Position numbers and translations under genes: made by a program. The notes under the pieces are model-generated. The model searched no databases. It saw only the letters and a list, made by a program, of their open reading frames with translations, and was not told where the DNA came from. Below are positions 24,013 through 35,699 of a stretch of DNA of 64,000 nucleotides, piece by piece. Positions within the stretch are counted from its first letter, which is position 1, and every line of letters begins with the position of its first letter. Source of the stretch: Spirodela intermedia (taxonomy: Eukaryota > Streptophyta > Magnoliopsida > Alismatales > Araceae); contig LR746264.1 in the NCBI GenBank assembly GCA_902729315.2, forward strand, positions 2,093,378 to 2,157,377, in the 5' to 3' direction.

Positions 24013-26198
24013 TCATTCCTTCCCGTCGGCAGCCCGGAGGGAGCCCAGCTGGACTGGAGCCTGGGTGCCCACCACCTTCGACGACCCGTAAACCGACAGG
24101 TCGATCCCCTTGTCCTTCTCCTTCTCGATCTGCTCCTTGATCCAGAAGTAGGTAATCCTCAGCCCGTCCTGCCGCCATTTCCCCCAGAAGTCAACGGATC
24201 AGACAAACACTACAGATCCAGAGTCAAATCAAAGCCATTTATTCTAACAAGAAGAGTAATTCCACCGGTTAAACTTCAGTTTTAATAATCCAACCATATA
24301 TATATATATATATTATTATTTTGCCGATTTCTAGTGTAGACTAATTAGCCGTTAGTTTTGCGTTGACCTACTGGTGAGGGAGAAGAGCAGGTACCTTCAG
24401 CTTCATGGTGGGGGCCCAGCCGAGCTTCTCCTTGATGAGGGTGTTGTCAGAGTTGCGGCCGCGGACGCCCTCTGGCCCGGGGATGTGGTGGATCGGGAGC
24501 AGGCGGTCCTCGAAGCTGAGGACGATCTCCGCCATCTCGTTCATGCTGACCATCTCGTCGCTCCCAATATTCACCGGCTCCCGGAAGTCCGACTTGGTCA
24601 ACCTGGGCAAGACGATTTTTGGAAGACCAAGATTGCGGGGCCCACAAACTTAGATATCAATGGAAGACCCCAGACAGGGAAACGAGAGAATTCCAGGGTC
24701 GGGGTGGCCACCTCAGCACGCCCTCGACGCACTCGTCGATGAAGGTGAAGGACCGGGTCTGCAGGCCGTCGCCCCACATCTCGAATTTGTCGGTGGAGGT
24801 GATGGCCTTCCTGCAGAAGGCTGCTGGGGCCTTCTCCCGGCCACCTGGTAGAGAGAAGGAACCAGAAAAAGGGATCATCTTTTCAGGGGATCGAAGATGG
24901 GGAAGATGGCGAGTGGGTCTGGTCTTAGGGGTTTGGGTCTGGTGGGCTTGCCTTTCCATGTGCCGAAGGGGCCGTAGATGTTGTGGAAGCGGCCGATCCG
25001 GCACTCGATGCCGAAGTCCTTGGTGTAGTGCTTGCAGAGCTCCTCGCTGGCGAGCTTCTCCAGGCCGTAGGCGTCTTGGGGCTGCAGCAGTTCCAATTAA
25101 GGGAATGACCAATGAGTGATTCCCTCAAGGTTCTTGAAAAAAAATGCCTCTGAAAGAAGAGGAGAGAAGAGAGAGGAGATAGGAGAGGGGGCTGGGGGGT
25201 GGGGGTGTGGGTGGGGGTGGGTGGACCTCAGCTGGCCAAGCGTCGGACTCCTTCAGGCTGACGTTTGTTGTGTCCAGCTGCTTGAACTCCGGGTAGATGC
25301 AGGCGCTGGATGCATAGAAGAGCCTGCAAGAAACACGCAAGGGATTTTTACTATAAATGGAGAAACAGGCAATTTTGAAGCGAAGGCAGAAATCAAGGTT
25401 GATAATCAGGGTAGCTTTTGGAGGATAGTTAAGGGGAACTAACTAATGACAGGTTGGCAAGTATGGTCTCCATAGAGGCCGCGAATGTGGAGATCCCACA
25501 TCTGAGAATGAAAAAACGGATGAAGAAAAAGGTGGAGAAGGAAGGCATCAACTTCTCCAAAAGGCAGGTGAATGTTCTTGTGGCCTTTAGTATTTGCCTA
25601 CATCGAAGGGAAGCCAGTTCACTACTATTTAAGGGAAAAAAAATAAGTAAAAAGAACTTAGGGGTGAGGGAGGGGAGGGAGGGGCATTGCCATCTCCAAC
25701 ATAAAAATAGAAAATCATTAAATTTGGTAGATATAAATTCATAGAAATTATTAAGATGAAGATTGAAGCATGGACAAGGCAACAATATTCTGCACACCTC
25801 TTGACGTCGTTAACCCTGGAAGCCTCAAGCACGTTGAAGCTGATCATAGTGTTGTTGTACATGATCACCGAATGGTTGGACTGAATAAAACCCATTCCTC
25901 CCATGTCGGCAGCGAGATTGAACACATGGTCAACATCTTTAGTTACTTTCAGGCAGTTGTCCATCACCCTGAGGTCAACCAGGTGGAATTCATGGCAGAA
26001 CATGTCCTCTGTCATGTGCTCATTCTTCTTCCAGTCGGAAGCAATAATGTAGTGGCCCTCATTCTTTAGGCGCCGGGCAATGTGGGAGGCAATGAAACCC
26101 CCAGCTCCCGTAATGGAGATCCTGAGCTTCTCAGAGGGCCAGTAGGGCTCCCTCTCCAGGTTCTCGTAGGTATACTCCCCATAATTCCCACTGCCCAT
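24013..26198 (-). CDS. GME: GDP-mannose 3,5-epimerase, six coding exons
   Basis: Coding exons: 25798-26198, 25227-25323, 24952-25081, 24712-24844, 24395-24602 and 24013-24168. They sum to 1,125 bp, a continuous frame of 374 aa, close to the 377 aa of the Arabidopsis enzyme. Seen in order: start MGSGNYGEYTYENLEREPYW; Rossmann GAGGFIASH; AADMGGMGFIQ; YASSACIYPEF with the catalytic cysteine; YGLEKLASEE with the YxxxK pair; GRFHNIYGPFGTWKGGREKA; and the end QAPVQLGSLRAADGKE. The enzyme converts GDP-D-mannose to GDP-L-galactose (and GDP-L-gulose) in the cytosol, feeding ascorbate synthesis and cell-wall galactose. Four introns are GT-AG. The intron after exon 3 reads AAAG|GCAAGC, a GC-AG site. An acceptor TTGCAG sits two bases before the ATG, so the leader contains an intron. 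No damage was seen. Confidence 0.96.
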
Positions 26199-27835
26199 TC
26201 TGCAAGAAGGCGACCATATAAAAATCTTACATACTAGCCTGAAACTGGTTTACTGTTGCTTCAAGTGAGACAAGAGCTCTGCACTTGGAAATATAATAAT
26301 GCTTCCAAATGTGAACAGCTTTATCTGATGATGTCTGAGAGACGCATGATGCAAAGGAGGAAACTAAAGGAGAGAATTATGAAATCCCGCAATCAAGAGG
26401 GAGTTTGTGGATTCGTTGTGACGCTGTAATCTAGGGCTGAGTACGATGCACAGATCAGATGGAGTCTGTCCATGTGATGAATCAGAAGAACCAGCAGCGA
26501 TCAACAGAAAGTATGGAATAAAAAGCAAGGTATCCGACAAAAGGCAAAAGGTGGATTCCAAAAAAGAGAACAGAAAGGGCAGTATTAGCCGAGAACACCA
26601 GCGCAAACTGCCAAAAAGTAGGGAACTTAACGTTGAAACAATCCATGTAAAGATTTCCAAATATGAAAACACTTCTAGCAAAACTCAGAATGAAGTCAAC
26701 CCTGAGGTTGAAAAGCAGACAAATTGCTCCCACAAGAAATCCACCCCAACCAGGTAAATACTGAAAGGCAGAAAAAAAATATGGAAACTAAAAAATACGT
26801 ACAACCAGAAAAAGTAAAATTATAAACTATTGGTTGCAGTTCTTGAACAGATATAGGAAGGCCCAATATAAAGACAATTTGGCAACTGATCAAAGGATAA
26901 GGAGCAATCAGAACATATGGACGAATTTAATATCCACTACTATCTACAGAGATAAATAGGCAGAGTTTCTCCTGGGTCTGCAAATACCTGGATATTAATA
27001 TTTACAAGTTCTATAAAATATTTGTATCAGAAAATTTTTCAGTTAAGATCTGGCAAAAGACAATCATGTAAAGACATGTCACAGAGATGTCCTTAGAATT
27101 ATTTCGACAATTTAGCCCGAAACTGTGCTCTTCAAAATTCCAAAAAAACGCATCTAAGATGACAATTATGTTTGGTGACAGTCACAAAAAATTAAATATC
27201 AAATATCTCCCACGGATGCCTTTAAAGGGAAGTGAATCAAGAACTCCCAGCAGTATAAAAAGAGATTCGAGTGCTTGTTCTAAATACAATAACAAAAGGC
27301 CTAGAAAAAGGAAAGCAGAGGTCGAAAATAGCCAGGCTGCGGCGCCCACAGAATAACGACAATCTATTACCCAGGAAAAGGAGGAGGAGAAAACAATGCC
27401 ATCAATTTTTTCCTTTCATAACCTGAATTTGAGACGTTATTGCATTAATGCAGTCTAAGTGACTAAGGGAGACTCCTGAACTTCCAAGACGACAGCAGGG
27501 ATGAAGTCATACTGAGCATGAATAAAGGAACCCGATGAGAAAAGATCGCCAATGAAGAGCCAGCAACAAAGACAACCACCTTAAATGCTCAACCAATTCA
27601 CATCAAACCGAACCGACAAAAAGCTCAAAAGAGATCTGCGAAAAATTCAACAGTCAAACAGAATTGAGAAAAACGAAGTAAAAATCTCTCAAAATAAGGA
27701 GCCCGAACGCAGTGAGAAGGAAAACAATGGTCGTCCATCTAACCAGACAGATAACATCAAACCAAACCAATCCGTCAGGCCTCCAGGGAGCCCCAAGACG
27801 GACCCAGCGGCCGGAAGAGAGAGCGCTCTTCTCAC
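26199..27835 (-). other. Probable GME 5'-UTR intron
   Basis: The 1.6-kb stretch lies between the TTGCAG acceptor just before the GME ATG and a good donor (CGAG|GTGAGA) at 27835-27830 on the minus strand. It contains no recognisable exon. The extent is inferred from splice signals and the promoter position. Confidence 0.55.
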
Positions 27836-27950
27836 CTCGGTTGCGGAGACGAACGAAGAGGAAATCCGAGCCGCGCACAGCAGAGCAGAGCAGGGGAGAG
27901 AAGGAGTCACTGCAGCTGCCTTCCCGTCGATCTCGGATCAGAGAGCTACG
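27836..27950 (-). other. Probable GME non-coding first exon
   Basis: GC-rich leader sequence lies between a TATA box (27977-27984, minus strand) and a GTGAGA donor. The spacing is that of a normal first exon. Its start is only inferred from the TATA position. Confidence 0.5.
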
Positions 27951-27976
27951 GCCATCGAGGACTTCTCCCCCGCCAA

Positions 27977-27984
27977 TATTTATA
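27977..27984 (-). promoter_or_regulatory. GME TATA box
   Basis: TATAAATA on the minus strand, in a GC-rich setting about 30 bp upstream of the inferred transcription start. Confidence 0.55.
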
Positions 27985-28150
27985 GTCTTTCAACAGGGCG
28001 CGCTTCTCGATAAAATATGGAGAGAGAGACACGCGGGGAGAGGAGATTCGCGGCGGGAGAGGCGAATTAAGTCCACTGATCGAACGGTCCAAAATTTCCC
28101 GATTCTTCCCGTGGTCCCAATGGTCAATTATCTTGTGACGCCATCATGGA

Positions 28151-28158
28151 CCACGTGG
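28151..28158. promoter_or_regulatory. G-box upstream of GME
   Basis: The palindrome CCACGTGG lies about 170 bp upstream of the GME TATA box. CACGTG cores are bound by plant bZIP and bHLH factors and are common in light- or stress-responsive promoters. Function here is inferred from position only. Confidence 0.45.
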
Positions 28159-28503
28159 GCTCCAAAAGCGCTGAAACCCGTCCGGTTGCGCCTACGTGGA
28201 CTGCTCACCGCCAACCGATCGCCCCCGTCGGAGAAACGGCGGGGAGGACGACCACGATGAGGCGGCGTTAACTGTACCGCGTGTTATCACCACTGCCGCA
28301 ATTCCTCACCGCTACCAGACGACCTTGCTGACCGTATACTCTAAGCAGCATCATCTGACACGATTTGACTGATCCGCCCCGTTTTTCTTTTCCAAATGTG
28401 GACATCAAAAATAGTTGTCCCGGAAACGAAAGATGGACTTGGGCCTATTACCACCTGTGCCGGACTCTTCTTACTCCACTATGGCCCATCTGGAAGTCCA
28501 CAG

Positions 28504-28570
<67 letters not shown>
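28504..28570. repeat. (CT)n microsatellite
   Basis: About 33 CT units followed by a few CTAT units. It lies between the GME promoter and the duplicated 3' end of the pyruvate kinase gene. Confidence 0.95.
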
Positions 28571-28587
<17 letters not shown>

Positions 28588-28660
28588 CCTTCATTCCTTC
28601 CCATCCTCGTAGAACCCACAACGCCCCACAGCAGTTTTCATCCTTTCACCCTTGAACAAC

Positions 28661-28979
28661 CGGAACGGATTCAGCTTTAACCTTGCATAATATATGATGT
28701 ATCTCATACCCACTTTATCAATTACCCATTGTCAACCCCCACGCCTTCACTTCATAAAAGTCAACACTCTGACAACCACATAGGATTCTCCGCTGACCTT
28801 TAAAAAAAAGGGTCGCAATCAACAACAAGGTTGACCAAGATGGATAGAAATCAAAGAGATAGAGATAACTGATAAGCTAAGATGGAAACTTCCTAGGTAG
28901 GGTAGTGGCGGCAGTGGCAGCACCTGTGGCAGAACGGCGGCGGTCAGGGCAAAGTGATGACCTTGATGGACTGCAGCAG
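28661..28979 (-). pseudogene. Tandem duplicate of the pyruvate kinase 3' end
   Basis: This segment matches 28987-29314 with an offset of about 326 bp. It includes the 3'-UTR and the last 12 codons of the neighbouring plastidial pyruvate kinase. On the minus strand, 28979-28944 still reads LLQSIKVITLP and a stop, against [11 protein letters not shown] in the live gene. Shared 3'-UTR blocks include GTCAACCCCCACGCCTTCAC and CAATCAACAACAAGGTTGAC. It is a non-functional tail left by a local tandem duplication and could supply an alternative 3'-UTR. Confidence 0.85.
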
Positions 28980-29280
28980 ATATAATCGGAATGCATTCAG
29001 CTATAACCTTGCAAGAAAATATACTTTTATCTTATACCCACTTCATCAATTACCCATTTGTCAACCCCCACGCCTTCACTTCACAAAAGTCAACACTCAA
29101 TAAATAACAACCACATGTGATTCTCCACTGGTCAGCGTCTCTACAAAAAGGGCCACAATCAACAACAAGGTTGACCAACATGGAGAGGAAACAAAGAGAG
29201 AGAAAAGGTGATAAGCTAACATGGAAACTTTCTAGAGAGGGCATCGGCGGTGGTGGTGGCAGCGGCGGTGGTGGCGGTGG

Positions 29281-32200
29281 TCAGGGGACGGTGATGACCT
29301 GGATGGACTGCAGCATGTCGGAGACGGCGATGACGAGGTCACCAGGCTGGATCATTCCCCGGGCCTTGAGGAGGGAGAAGGTCCGGTTGAGGTTGCTCTC
29401 CATATCCTCGGAGAAACTCAGGCGGAAGGGGATGAGTCCCCACTGCAGATTCAGCCGCCGCCGCACTGCTGTCGTCGTTGTGAACGCAAATATGGGGCAG
29501 TCCGGGCGGCTCCGCGACAGCAGGGACGCCATGTGGCCCGTCTTCGTGTACACAAAGAGGGCGTCCACCCCCAGATTGTTAGCTGCGAGGCATACACAAT
29601 ACAGATTATGTCATGTCAAAAAGAATATTCATGAATTAAATAACATTTTAATACCTATTGTATACAAATTGTGTATCAAGATAATTAAGAAAATACAACC
29701 TATAACATATATTTTATCATATATTTGTAATGTCATGAATAATTAATGTAGAAATCATACATATGTAATATGACTAATACTAAGTGTGTATATAAATATG
29801 TATATATATACAAGAATCTTCCACACAAATGCACACTGGGTTGAGAATTTAATTCTTAAACAGTAATTTTCTATGTTGCAAGATATTCAAAATAATGATA
29901 GATGGAATTAAAAGTTATGGAGGATGAATAAAAGTTAGGACGGCAGCTCATTTATTTCATGTCAACTTCCTTTGAAGTCCACTTCGTTTGGCTGCACGAC
30001 TTTAGGCGTATTGACTTTTGCAGAGCTCTAGCATTGGAAAGTCAACCAGACAGAATGGGTGCGAATTTTAGCGAAAGAATGGGTGGGCAAGTGTTCTTAC
30101 CCATTTTAGCCGCAGAATTGCAGATCTCCTCAGAAATACTGTCTGAGAAGGAGGACGCAATGCCAGGGAGCTCCATAGCTTCATATCGCTTCTCCTCCCT
30201 CCACCACCTCTCGATCCTCAAGCTGACACTCCTCAGAACAGTCAACGCCTTCTCTGGATATTGACCCATGGCTGACTCACCAGAGAGCATCAGGGCATCC
30301 GCCCGCTGCCTGACTGCCTCAGAAACGTCGGCTACTTCAGCTCTAGTTGGTGTGGGATATTCGATCATAGATTCGAGAAGCTGAGATGCCACGATGACCG
30401 GCTTGTTCAGCTGCCTGCAGACTTTTACGATTCTTTGCTGGGCAGAAGGGACTTGCTCCAGGGGAATCTGTGCGCCCAAGTCCCCTCTAGCTACCATCGC
30501 TCCATCAGATGCACGGATGATCTCCTCTAAGTTCTTCAGTGAATCGATGCTTTCAATCTTTGCAATGACAGCAATATCACTGGAGTTGAGAATTACAGTC
30601 AAGAACATCGATCAGCCCAGGCACTTCAGCTATTACTTCACATAAAAACCGTGTGCAAAACAAGTTCATCATATGAGTTCTATCAGCTATTTTCTTTGGC
30701 ATTGAAAACAGGAACTGAGTAAGAGGAAGATTTTCTGACACAAAATCACAAGATTCATCATCTCAATGGCAAGTAATGGATATAATGTAGTAACTGATCC
30801 AAAACGTACACAGGGAAGACAAGAAGATTAATGATATATTTATTGTGACAACTGCCACAACAATAGCAACAAACATTACCACAATAATGGCCATAACCCA
30901 TGTCTCACCGATTAAGCGTTGCTCTCATTAAATAAAAATTTCAAGGGCATGAGACTATCTGGCAGGATCCAAGAGTCATGTCACACATACAATTGGAGAG
31001 GAGAGTTGTCTAGATCCAGTAAAAGTAATATGTAGATAGAGAAAGAACTCTTCCTTCTGATACTTACAAATTTGCTACCAGGAAGAAAACAGCAAATTGC
31101 GATAGAGAATGATTTTCGTATTGATCTTCTTTAGGCCGACTATTAGCACAGTTCAAACAGTCGACCAGTCATTGCATTCATAACTTAATTTACGTCCTCA
31201 GTCTGTGACCAAGGGGATATGATCACACCAGAAAGCTCATAAAAATGACGAAGAAAAGAAATAAGCTGGAAATGAGCCAACCAATATTAGATTGACCTTG
31301 TACAGGCAAGGTTGCCTTTCATCACCTTCCCTCTCAATGTTAGAGGGTGCAGACTGCCTGTCTGTCCACCCTTCCAGTGCAGGAAACCGAGGAGGTGAAA
31401 AGAGGGCAGAGAAGAGCCTGACGATAAAGGAGGAAAACGCTTGCCTCTTCTTCAGCAGTGTTCTTCAGTCTACATCTCATCTAAAACATGGGACAAATAA
31501 ACTGATTGGTTTCATGTCTCTTGATTGTCATTCTTTTCTCATAGCAGATAACAGATGGATTATGAAAGGCTAATCACGTTAAGTTGCTGATGTTCAATTG
31601 TGATCCAAATCAATTTAGTTTATTGGTGTAAGAATGGAACTCACCATCTTCACATCCTGGCCACTCACAATAGGCTTTACCATTCTTTCCAGTGCTGGCA
31701 TAGAACCATATCAGATACTATCCTCCTAAAAGTCATAATTTCATGCCCTTGATACCACCTGAAAATTTGTCTCCAACTTCTATTTGTACAAATTGTCAGA
31801 TTGGTAATGTTCATGGGATGATTTTTAGATAAACTTGCTCAGATTGTTCATATTATCTGTAGCCAATGAAGACCTAGATTTAATGGAGCAAGATATAATG
31901 CACAAAGTTCAAAGAACACTGAAAATAATAACATGCCTTGAAGGACTTTCTACTGGGTTTAATGATGAAATTATGTGCATCTTGAATGCGATTGCCAAGT
32001 CAAGAATTATGACCTTTCTTTTGTGAAATGCAAGCCAATATTGCCCGTTAGACAAACTCATCCAGAGCACAAATTAGTCACCCAGTAAAGGCTGAACATA
32101 AAGGCACGTTCACGATTTTACAGTGCAGTAAAATGGAAATGGAGAATTGACACGTTTTGAGACAATCATTTTTCAAATTGAATGCAAAAACAATAACAAA

Positions 32201-35200
32201 TAGGCGTACATGCCCAGGAATAAATATTAATACCCGGGGGTTATTGATATTTATATATGCACGTATGCACAGGGATTAAATATAGTATCCTTGGGCTGAG
32301 CGTTTTAAATTTTCCTAGTTAGAAAAACAGCTTAGAAGTCATCAAATAATCTTATCCAAATAACAGAAGACTTCATCTGATAAAGTGCTGAACTCCCAGA
32401 GAAGCTACCGAAATGCAAAAATTAGGCCATCATGAGATCTATCGACAATAAAAACCGCAATTAAGCAACAGTGGGGTAATGATTAATGAATTCACCTTCC
32501 ACGAGACCGTGCAGCAATGTAGCTTTTGAGGTGATTAATTACTTCCGCAGACTTGACAAACGAAACTGCTATGAAATCAACCCCTTCAGCAATTCCAAAA
32601 TCTATGTCTAGCCAATCCTGAACATCCGTAATAACGTTAACAAAAAAACATGGGAATCAAGGGATAAAACGAAATACAGAATTATCAAGGAATTATATTT
32701 CTTTACATCAATACCACCAAATAAACATTTGTATCAACCACTCATGATGTCTTTCCTATTTCAGCACTTCGAGACTTATTTCAACCTAAAAAACGTTAAA
32801 ACTCAATAGCTTGATTCAATATTCAATATACCTTCAGCTTTCATTTCTATCAAATACCACTATCATATAATGCACATGGAGGATTAAAGAAACTGCGGGA
32901 ACAATGGACGCACGAGATATCACCAAGCTGAGGCCTAGCTTTAACAACCTAAAAATCATTTTAAAATATTATCTGATCATCAAATAAGCAATAAATAAGA
33001 TTGAGTATGTGCAGGTGTTGACATGATGTTAGTATCATATAAATGAATGATCACACTAAATATATGTAACTTAAGTTATTCTCACTCCACTATCTAAAAC
33101 AGAACTTCCATTTTCATTTATAATATTTTTTAATAAAGAATATTCCGGAAATATAAGTATGAAAATATAGCAAAGAAACCAACCAAATAAAATAATAAAT
33201 ACACATCAGCTCACAACTAAACGAGACATATATAATTAAAATGCTATATAATTTTAATGTATGGAATTTAATAATATATATTATACATTTGATTGCCCTA
33301 AACAATTATGCATGAACGGAGTACCATACAACATAGGTGTACGTATGATGCTTGCAAACATCATACACCAGGAAATCAGTACATATGGCCTGGATGCCTT
33401 CACATCAAGGCATTGCACTCTCTAGAAGAATATATTCACTCTCACAAACAGAATTAAGCAAAATCAGAAAAACAGCAAACCAAAACGTTGTGATTATTGA
33501 AGACAAAGATATGAGAACAGAAAAAGGATATCGAAAGATAAACAGGTATTATACTGGCAAGGAGTTAAAAAAATAGACAAGCTGGGATGCGGGAAAGTTC
33601 AAAAGAACACTGCCTACAAGCTCAGCAAACAACTTTTCAAGAGAGAATGGAGATCATGAATGGGCAGTACCTTAGAAGAAATCGTGGGAAGCATAGCATT
33701 TCGTTCTCGCACTAGACTGCCATCCCGCCAGAACGTCAAATTTGCTCGTGGTAATAACAAACCTGGGTCGGTACAGTGGCACCTTACGTCAGGGCCAATC
33801 TTCTCAATGACCTCGAAACGCACCATTCCTCCATCCACGAGCAGTTCATCACCCACTTTCACATCTGCACCACATTAAAGTCATTTAAAAAAGAAAATAA
33901 GTTGAAACGCCTTAAGCTTGCAAACATTTCCCAAGTTTTCCTCAATTAAAATGCAGATATCAAAAGAGGTAGACCTTCTGCAAATCCATCATAATTTACA
34001 CTGATTGTGCGGTCTGGAAGAGGTTGGTTGAAATGCCGAACACTGAAGGTCCAGACCTCCCCATCCTACAAAGAATCGTGTGTCAAAAATTTCACTGAAA
34101 TCATAGAATACATATAGACATCAAGCAAGAAATAAACTTTCCGTATGTATGAGAGCTATATAAATTATTTGAATTTATTTTATGACGATTAAAAAATGAT
34201 AGATTAATATACTATTAGCATTTCGATTTCTTAATTCACATTGAATCATCATTCATTAAATTAAAACTATAACCATGAAATAAGAGAAGCTGTTCAGATT
34301 TTAAATAATCAGTCATATGATGGGAAAAGTAATGACCAATGATTAGAGGAAATTAGGCTATACTACATTAGACTGTGAATAATGCTATGGCCCTTTTTCC
34401 CATGCCATGTTGATCCATTCCTTCTATAATAGACCACTTTGAAGGTTCATTTATAGAATTGAGGATTACCCCCTATTACTAGACCACTTTGAAGGTTCCC
34501 TGGTTTTAAAAAGAGGTCAAATTGAGAATGCAAGAGCATTTGAAGGAAGATATCGTTTGATGATTTTTTATTTTAAAAAGTCGACTCAAACTACTACAAA
34601 ATGGGATGGTGTTAAAGTTCAACTCACTCAAGTATCAGAAGAGAAAACATGTCTTCTTAGAAAAATATTAATTAACCTGATACTTGAGGCAATGCAGAGG
34701 TTCATGCATGAATAAAAGATCTTAGTCCTATACGTTTTTAAATGGATGAATTATTTCTCCGACTTCAGCAACAAACTTTCGACTTCAGCAAGGCAGACGG
34801 TAAGCGTTACCTCAGCTCTGGCAGAGGAGGTTGGAAGGTCTCCCATGTGGATCTCGCTGCCCTCGGTGTCCATCATTACCGCTACAGCATAGCCCTTTTC
34901 CTCGTTCAGCTGCCGCACCCGCCTGATCACCTCACGATGCCACTCGTGGGTACCATGGCACATATTAACCCGAGCCACGTTCATCCCCCCTACAGCGAGC
35001 GCCTCTAACTGCTCCTCCCCGCAGGTCGCGGGACCTATGGTGCACACGAGCTTCGTCCTCCTCGTGCTCCGGAAGCCATTTTCCTTCATCTCCGCCTCCG
35101 TCACGGAGTCCACGTCGATCGAGCCGCTGCTGAAGACGCCGTCCACGGCGGCGGAGGGGACCAGAGCCGTCGAGTCCAGATCCTGGGTGTGCGACAGCGT

Positions 35201-35350
35201 GGCCGAGATCCGCCCGGTCTGTCTGCGGGGCCTGAGGGTGAAACAGGGGGAGGCGACGCCGGCCCCCCGCAGCTGACTGAAGAGGCATCGCCGGCGCTCC
35301 GTAGCCCCAGCAAGCGCCGGAGGAACAAAGCAGCGGAGCGACTGCGCCAT
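29281..35350 (-). CDS. Plastidial pyruvate kinase, beta type (PKP2-like), six exons
   Basis: Exons: 34811-35350, 33975-34065, 33671-33864, 32496-32617, 30101-30579 and 29281-29582. All introns are GT-AG. The frame is continuous over 1,728 bp, 575 aa, close to the Arabidopsis plastidial beta subunit (579 aa). A Ser/Arg-rich N-terminus of about 60 residues looks like a chloroplast transit peptide. Core motifs: [104 protein letters not shown] and the C-terminal domain ending IQVITVP. It transfers phosphate from phosphoenolpyruvate to ADP in plastids, supplying pyruvate and ATP for fatty-acid synthesis, usually in a hetero-oligomer with an alpha subunit. Its 3' end is duplicated in tandem downstream. 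Beta-type assignment rests on overall resemblance. Confidence 0.95.
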
Positions 35351-35422
35351 AGTCCCCGCCGGCGGAGAAAACTGTGTAGGGGGTTGAGTGATAAGGCAGT
35401 GGCAGCGGCAGCGGCGGAGAGA

Positions 35423-35455
35423 GAGAGATATTAGAGAAAGAGAGAGAGAGAGAGA
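35423..35455. repeat. GA microsatellite in the pyruvate kinase leader
   Basis: GA-rich runs about 75-105 bp upstream of the pyruvate kinase ATG, which would place them in the 5' untranslated region. Confidence 0.85.
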
Positions 35456-35699
35456 GGAACCGCGGAGTGTCCGAGGAAGGGTCTGTCGGCCGTAGGATTC
35501 GATTACGGAATCTGGATCGGGTTCGTACCGATAGCAACGGGAGATTCGTCACAAGATTCGGATTCGCCTGGACAAGAAGAATCGGACTGCCTTGCTGAAA
35601 TTACAGTTTCACCCCCCAAAAGGAACAAATGTGAAGCTGTCCCCTAAAAGATTTTTTTTTTCTAATTATGTAATTTAAGAAATTATAAATCGGCCATAT

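Noticed and set aside
24374-25119. Plus-strand ORFs across the GME exons
   Set aside because: They cross the spliced GME exons antisense and match no family.
28365-28680. Leu-Ser repeat ORFs in several frames
   Set aside because: They are translations of the (CT)n microsatellite.
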